Shown here: piece by piece, positions 58,127 through 64,000 of the stretch
How the letters are laid out: each line of letters begins with the position of its first letter
Position numbering within the stretch: position 1 is the first letter of the stretch
Assembly: GCF_947623445.1 (NCBI RefSeq)
Contig: NC_135242.1
Coordinates: 16,492,001 to 16,556,000, forward strand
DNA length: 64,000 bases
Source of the DNA: Clavelina lepadiformis
Taxonomy: Eukaryota; Chordata; Ascidiacea; Aplousobranchia; Clavelinidae
Reading direction: 5' to 3'
Translations under genes and position numbers: made by a program
Notes under the pieces: generated by a model
Told to the model about the DNA's origin: nothing
What the model saw: only the letters and a program-made list of their open reading frames with translations
Databases searched by the model: none

Positions 58127-61048
58127 TTATAATTCTTGTACAAACGGCCCGTTATAGCTTGGTCCCACTGTGGCTAAACTCTTTTTACCACTGAGGACAC
58201 GCTGAGCAACTGCAGCAAGATATTGAGCAGATACAGAGTCCACCAATGATGCAATCTGAGCAGGTGATGAGACGGCATCAAGGGTCGAAGCTTGGACAGC
58301 TATATCAGCCGCACCAGCACCACTTTCATTTTCCATTAAAATTGCTGCCTTTAAACGTTGTTTTCCACCCTCAACTGCATTCTGGTCAATTCCTTGGGTG
58401 GCAATTTTCTCACACTCTGCTGCTGTTGCACTAACAACGCTTGAGATGTTATCAGGTGGAGCAATAATGCTTAATCCAAACAGACCACAGTCAGTGTAGT
58501 TGACTGAGTATGCCGATGTTGTGAATACTCCATTTGTTGCATTTTCAACAGCGCTGTTTACAACTCCATTAGCTAAACCAGAACCTCTTTTGATATTACA
58601 ACCAGTACCTGAGAAAATTTTCAAAGAAAATCAATTACTCAACATTGAAACGATGAAACAAAATGTTTTAGTAACTGAATACTGGTATAATAATGTTCTG
58701 CGCTTACAAGTAAAGTTCACAAAGCTAACATACTACTAAAAAACAAAAGGATTGGCTCAAAATCAACGAAGTGGTATTCCAATAACATAGCTATTGTCTT
58801 AACTACTTGCAAACATGTAATGCTAGCTAATACAACACAAAAAACAAAGTTAGCTTCTTTGAATAGCTGAAATTATGTGCCAACAGCATACCCATGGTAT
58901 GTTGAAGTACAGCAAGCGCAATGGCATCTTTGTCATTCAGGGCAACACCTTCAAAGGAGAGAGCGGCATGGACTAATGCACCAGGTTTTTGCACATGAAC
59001 CTCACTGCTTACAAAGTCAGGTTTTGATCTTGTGGCAGATGAACTGGATCCTAAATTAAAAGGAATACATTGATGATTGCTGTAGAAAGTATTAATTATT
59101 ATATTAGGTTCTCAACAAGCTTGGTATATATAAGTGATTAAACTGTGAATGCTACTAATCCTTAATAGCTGTTTGCAAGAACTTGTTAATTACTGTATGC
59201 TATCTATCGATTTAGCTGGCAATCAATCAATGACAATCTGAATTCAATTTTGATGACGACGCAATTTAAATTACTTAAACCATATGACTTGACAAACACA
59301 TATTAACATAGTTAAAACCAGTTAATCGCATAGTCAATTTGCCAAACTATTTTATGCGATTAACCGGTTCTGTTGTAAACAGTAGCCTTGGTGTTGTTAG
59401 AACTTCATCTTACGCATTAACATGAAAGCAGAATGCTAGACACATTAACTGCTGACGAAATCATCTTTTACTATTCATAACACACGTAATCGAAGTATAC
59501 TGCATGGTTTGTGATAATAAGGCATTGTTGCGTATACTAGTCGGTTAACAACGTTCGTAAGATTAAGTGCTTTTTGTTGCTATGGTTTTGTTAGGTAAAG
59601 TGAGAAAGATTGCGGTTGCGTGTTTTCGGCAATAGAAAAAAGAAATTCTTTATCGATAAAATTAATATCACGCGTCTCTTCCAGATGCCTTTACAAGTTA
59701 GAAAAAAGAAACAAATCATGCGTATGGCAACGTGTACAGTTGGTTGCAATACAAAAAGGTATTGTGACTTAATGACCATTTAGTCGGTTTTGTGTGCTGG
59801 CAAGGATAATAATGTGAACAATCGTAACTCGTTACAGTAATAATGCACGTCTTCATGGACCTGCTTAGTCTGGATAAGAATAAATCAGAACTATGCAAAG
59901 CTACTTCAAGAAAATATGCGATTAAGTGATAAAAGTCTACAAATCAATCGAGAAATTCTATTCAATTTTGAAACTGATTTATGCCATTAGCCATGGTAAG
60001 GATTAGCCGATGTATTTTCTTCAAATTTGAATGGGAGTGGTTTGGGATTATGGAATTCTATGCGATAAAGCAATTTATGCGTTTTACTGATCTCGTCTGT
60101 ATAAACTAAAAAAAGCATTATACATATTATACATAAAAAATATCAATGTACGAATATATCAATAGGCAAACACGTTACTAAGTAAACCTACCAGTAGCTA
60201 TGCTCTCCACAGCAGACCCTATTTCTTCAAGTGCTCCTTGAGTTATTCCAGTTGCAGCAAGCACCATGTTGTCAGGTGTAAATGATGACTGGAAACGATC
60301 AGAAAGCATCTCTGATGTATGTTTGCCTATCATGTAATCTGGACTCAGCACTGGCTGACCAAAATTACCTCGAAATGATGCCTATAAGAAGTATAACTAT
60401 GAGATAATACAGCGAAATACTGATTGGAGCCTTTTCTATACTGCAACATCAGAACTATGCTACCTCGAGCTTACGCTAGGTACGCAACAGTTACATGTTA
60501 AAAAAACGAAGTTTGAGAAATAATCGTACCTTATGAGCAGCTTCCATCAATACATATATTGGATCATTTTCAGCACAAGCTTTATGATAACGCATTCTTG
60601 CAGTACTCATATCTCTTATCTCCCACCAGGGAAATTTTGCTCCCAAAACAGCAGGTACCAAAACATCTAATACAAGCTCTTGTGCAGCAGTTGCATAACA
60701 ACTGAGGTTGTAGAAAATATGATCACGAGTTGCAGTAACTTCCAAGTCAGCACCCAATGAAGACAGAAGTTGAGTTGTCAAAAACGCTGTGTTTTTGGTT
60801 GCTGTAAGACCGGCACAGGTTTGCAGGCAGTGGGTAAGCCCCAAAGTAGATGATGCGTCATCTCGAGTTCCAGTGTTGACAAGAAGGACCACTCTAGCTG
60901 CAGGAGAATTTTCATGGCTTGTTGCAACTTTCAATCCGCTGTTTAACTTGCTAAACTGATTTGCTTGGCTGCTTTGTTGTACTGCAGCTGCTTGTGAACC
61001 TACATGGCGTTTTGCTATGTTGGACCAAAGTCGGGGAAATCTGTACAT
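58127..61048 (-). CDS. UQCRC2: Cytochrome b-c1 complex subunit 2 (core 2), 4 exons, 449 aa
   Basis: Exons on the minus strand: 61048-60530, 60381-60192, 59050-58892, 58608-58127, all in phase. This is a core subunit of respiratory complex III on the matrix side of the inner membrane, needed for assembly. It is an M16 peptidase relative that has lost catalysis: where active members have HxxEH the protein reads LTHCLQTCAGL. The N-terminus MYRFPRLWSNIAKRHVGS is a basic mitochondrial presequence. The alignment to vertebrate core 2 is recognisable throughout: SGLKVATSHENSPAARVVLL, SPDYMIGKHTSEML, SSLGADLEVTATRDHIFY, and the end GKKSLATVGP. The length matches the human protein (453 aa). The frame extends four codons upstream of the ATG, but TTTGAATAG|AACC just before it looks like a splice acceptor. 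Confidence 0.96.
59316..59369. repeat. 54-bp hairpin in intron 2 of UQCRC2
   Basis: AACCAGTTAATCGCATA is followed 20 bp later by its near-exact inverse TATGCGATTAACCGGTT. Related ATGCGATTAA pieces lie near 59915 and 60060, so it may be part of a larger decayed element. Confidence 0.5.
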
Positions 61049-61626
61049 GGTTCTATTCAAAATAAACTAAGCCCTTACCAACACTGAAAACAGATAAAAT
61101 TTGCACATGTTGAAGTTAAACAGAAAGAGTGGCGTATTTAAAAAAAAAACTACTATAAATTGAACTCAGAAATTTAACAAAAGACTTGGAATGGGCTGAT
61201 ATGAGCCGTAACAGAATGTTGTCTGTGGAGATGATTTGGGTAAACATAAATACTAAAAATGGCTAAGTCGGATACAATATTACTTATGAATTTATCAACT
61301 CAACAATGAAGATCATTTACTTAACGATATTGCTTTCTCAGTTGCCGCTTTAAAAAAGGTTTCTTTGAAACAATGTAATTTTTTTAGCAATTACGTCATG
61401 CTACAAGAGAGATTAGGTAGCCTTTGAATAATTTTTACCCCAGAGTCAATAGCGAAAAATTAAACAAATAAAAATAAATATGCACACAAACAACCAACAA
61501 AAGGGAAAAGCAGTGTAGGCCTGATGCTTAAAATGTGCAAATTCTTACTCGTACAGTGGGGCTATAATGATGGTTGGTTAGTGCACCCTCCAAGCCCAGT
61601 TATGTTTCAGTAGGTACCGAACAGAT
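61049..61626. other. Upstream flank of UQCRC2
   Basis: AT-rich spacer containing the presumptive UQCRC2 promoter. No motif or gene stands out. Confidence 0.4.
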
Positions 61627-61725
61627 TTTAAAGTTTGCTTAGTGAACGGGGGATTAAAATGAATTATGGCTATTGTTTCATCTTGTTGCATGGAGGACTT
61701 CTCACCCAAACATGGTAAACTTTCC
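61627..61725. repeat. Small inverted-repeat element, GGAAAGTTTGCT family, copy 3
   Basis: It starts with a mutated TTAAAGTTTGCTTAGTG and ends GTAAACTTTCC, with internal CTATTGTTTCATCTTGTTGC and GAGGACTTCTCACCC. Copies 2 and 3 share more blocks than either does with copy 1. Confidence 0.55.
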
Positions 61726-64000
61726 AAGCTACCAGCCAGAGTGGAAAGTATGACACCTGCCATATACGAGATTCATGAACGGGCACGCCAAACTTTTTTA
61801 TGTCTACACTGAATTATAATAAACAAAGTTCTAAAAGTTAATTGTTTACACTTCAATTTACAATAAATAAACAAACAATTTCAAGAGGCTTCAGTGCAAG
61901 CCATCATGCCAAAATTTGTGTCTTTGTGCACAAGATTTCTTGTTGAAAAGAGCCGTACTTTCCAGCTGGGACTACGACTATAGGCTACTTGTTAGTTGTT
62001 TTAAACTTAATTGATGACGTCAGCAGAGTCAACTTCAATTGTAGGGTCGGGTAGCCAATGTATCAAAGTTTCAAGTGTCCAAATTTTAACCAAAAAATCG
62101 CTATTTTGATATTAATGTTTGTCCAATTTGATGGAGTTTTCGCATGTTGTAAATCAGATTTTTCTTTTAACTATGTACCAAATTTCAAGTCTGTACATAC
62201 ACTACTTTTTCAGCTCCCTTGCATCAAACTCTACCCCAGAAAATCTGATTTTTCAACCTAAAATGAAATTTTAATGTCCAGCGCAAACATGATATGATCT
62301 CATGAAGGAAACAAACTTGAGAGCCATTTTTTCGCACACTAGCGGATTAATTCCTCCTTTATGTTTTTTTTAAAATTTTTTGCGGAGCTACTTTTGCAAG
62401 TTTTTTTAACCACTTTTCTCTGCTTCGTGCAAATTATGTGGCGGAGCCAGTGTATGAAAAAATCTGCTATGGTAAAATGAATTGTTATCGATAGCAATTA
62501 ACTGCATTGAATAATATACTCGATGTCTACGGAAAAGTGGGCTACGGTACAGGTGCTTAAAAACATTTATTTATTTACAGATTTCAATGGCGTAGATAAA
62601 AATAAAAAAGCACGTTTACTTCCATTTCCCTAATATTATTCATCTTTGCATTGAGAAATAATTGAGACGATACATACGTGATGCGACGAAAACCTTTTCT
62701 ATTTAGCTATTTAGAAAAGATCTTTGTTGGTATTATGGAAACAAGCAGCGAAAGCATGCTCACTAAGTTAGCTTGCACGTCAATTATTGATCATTTTAAT
62801 GAAATTTAGCCTAGACGCAATTATTTTGTTTAAAGTAGGTAGCAACTTTAAGTAGCTGGGGTCTAGTACACAAAGGCATCCTGTGGTTGTGCACTAGTAT
62901 ACTAGACCCAAAATTCTGAATTCAAACGTCGCTACTTTTACTTAACAGCCTAAAGTTAGAGCCATGCAATGTGCTAAATGACCTCTCAGCAACAACTTTG
63001 ATCTCAAGGTCTCACACTGCTTCTCTACAAAAACACCCAAACCATCTGTGATCTAACGTAACCTACAAAACTATTGCTTAAGGGCGCTAGAGTGCTAAAC
63101 TGTTAGAGGACGATAACAAAAAAGGGAATAAGTTCAAGGAACGAACAAATCTTTCGGAGTTATTTTTTATTGATAATGGTTAATTACGGATGTTGACCAA
63201 CTAACCCTCATTTACCTTATTTTTGAGAGTGATTTACGTATGCCTGTAACGTTTACCACCCTGTCCGCTAGATAGCGGCAGGACACCACTTACATTTGCC
63301 GATAAAGTTATTGTGTTTTTCGTTTTTGCACAGTTCGTATTTCAATTCAGTCTACTTTAAGAGAAGGAAGCACACAATTTTTCTTTTTAGACGTCTCTCT
63401 GCGTCAAGTTATGCCTTTGTTTCGGCACATGTTATTTTGCCAATAAAACAATATCAAGTTAATTGCAGTGGTGAATCAGGAACAGCTGAACAGATATATA
63501 GCCTATAGTGCTAACTTTGCACTGTAAAGCCTTCCGTCGCGTTATATGCCAGCGTTACAGCAGGTAAAAAAATAATTAAAGAAATATTGTTTCGTGTTGT
63601 GGCGTATTTAAGATTGCTTTGAGGGGACACTAAAATTTTTAAAGCTGGGTCAAAAATATCCGGATTTTTTACCACCCAGCCTAAAATGCACGAAGCGCAA
63701 TAATTTTGGGTTTTTACGATTCAAAAAACGCTTTAAAACTGCTTTGAAATAAATTGTATTTTCATACTGTATTTATACGTACAATATCTGCCAATAATTT
63801 GTGTACACTTTTGAAACGTCGTGTACAACGATTCACATAATGCCGTATACCCGTCTTGTATATGCTTTCCTATGGGTTATAGCTGGATATTTGTAAACTA
63901 GGAAATTTGATAAATATGATAAAAGGCCTATATGGCCCTAAAAAGATAGGTTCATGAGGAAGGGGTCATAACAACATGTCTCAGTAATTACGCTAGTGGT
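61726..64000. other. Right-end spacer, no gene seen
   Basis: No supportable exon. It contains the hairpin at 62859-62909. Short frames, including the one at 63296-63508, have no domain or splice context. A gene extending beyond the right edge cannot be excluded. Confidence 0.4.
62859..62909. repeat. Hairpin element ending TACTAGACCC, second copy
   Basis: GGGTCTAGTA on the left and TACTAGACCC on the right are exact inverses around about 30 bp that include GGCATCCTGTGGTTGTGCAC. That internal block is shared, inverted, with 11850-11880. Confidence 0.55.

Overview
This looks like AT-rich animal nuclear DNA. Genes are split by many GT-AG introns, from about 70 bp to over 3 kb, and every family recognised is an animal one: NCBP2, an SLC6 transporter, ABCB9/TAPL, AFG1L, UQCRC2, and invertebrate-type DXD glycosyltransferases. 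Gene-dense DNA, small non-autonomous transposons and 3' splice-acceptor-like AG sites just upstream of several start codons fit an ascidian tunicate. That placement is inference; no species-diagnostic sequence was recognised. Exon models were built by hand from reading frames, splice dinucleotides and phase. Every multi-exon model below keeps frame, but none has transcript support.

Layout, left to right. 465-9779 (-): 16 exons of a long coiled-coil protein, probably continuing past the left edge. 9780-12451: spacer with a TA-flanked transposon and a small inverted-repeat element. 12452-14410 (+): NCBP2, the cap-binding subunit, converging on 14706-18458 (-), a complete SLC6 transporter. 18459-20919: spacer with a hAT-type element. 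20920-28572 (+) and 31928-36868 (-): two paralogous five-exon type II membrane glycosyltransferases, tail to tail. Introns of the first hold a foldback element with a FLYWCH zinc-finger remnant, a hAT element with a perfect 8-bp target duplication, and a LINE fragment. The space between the pair holds another terminal-inverted-repeat element. 39396-44838 (-): ABCB9/TAPL-like lysosomal peptide transporter. 45386-46855 (-): AFG1L ATPase in a single coding exon. 46856-52604: long spacer. 52605-53222 (+): unrecognised membrane-anchored protein with a poly-Asp tail. 54441-57436 (+): unrecognised single-pass receptor-like protein with a Ly6/uPAR domain. 58127-61048 (-): UQCRC2. 61049-64000: spacer with dispersed repeats.

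The genes form no evident pathway. AFG1L and UQCRC2 are both mitochondrial, but an unrelated 11 kb lies between them. The strongest unexpected signals are a 107-bp block that is almost identical at DNA level between the otherwise diverged glycosyltransferase paralogs, the FLYWCH foldback element with its subrepeat arms, the Ly6-type receptor with a GC-rich basic linker exon, and a possible alternative C-terminus of the ABC transporter.
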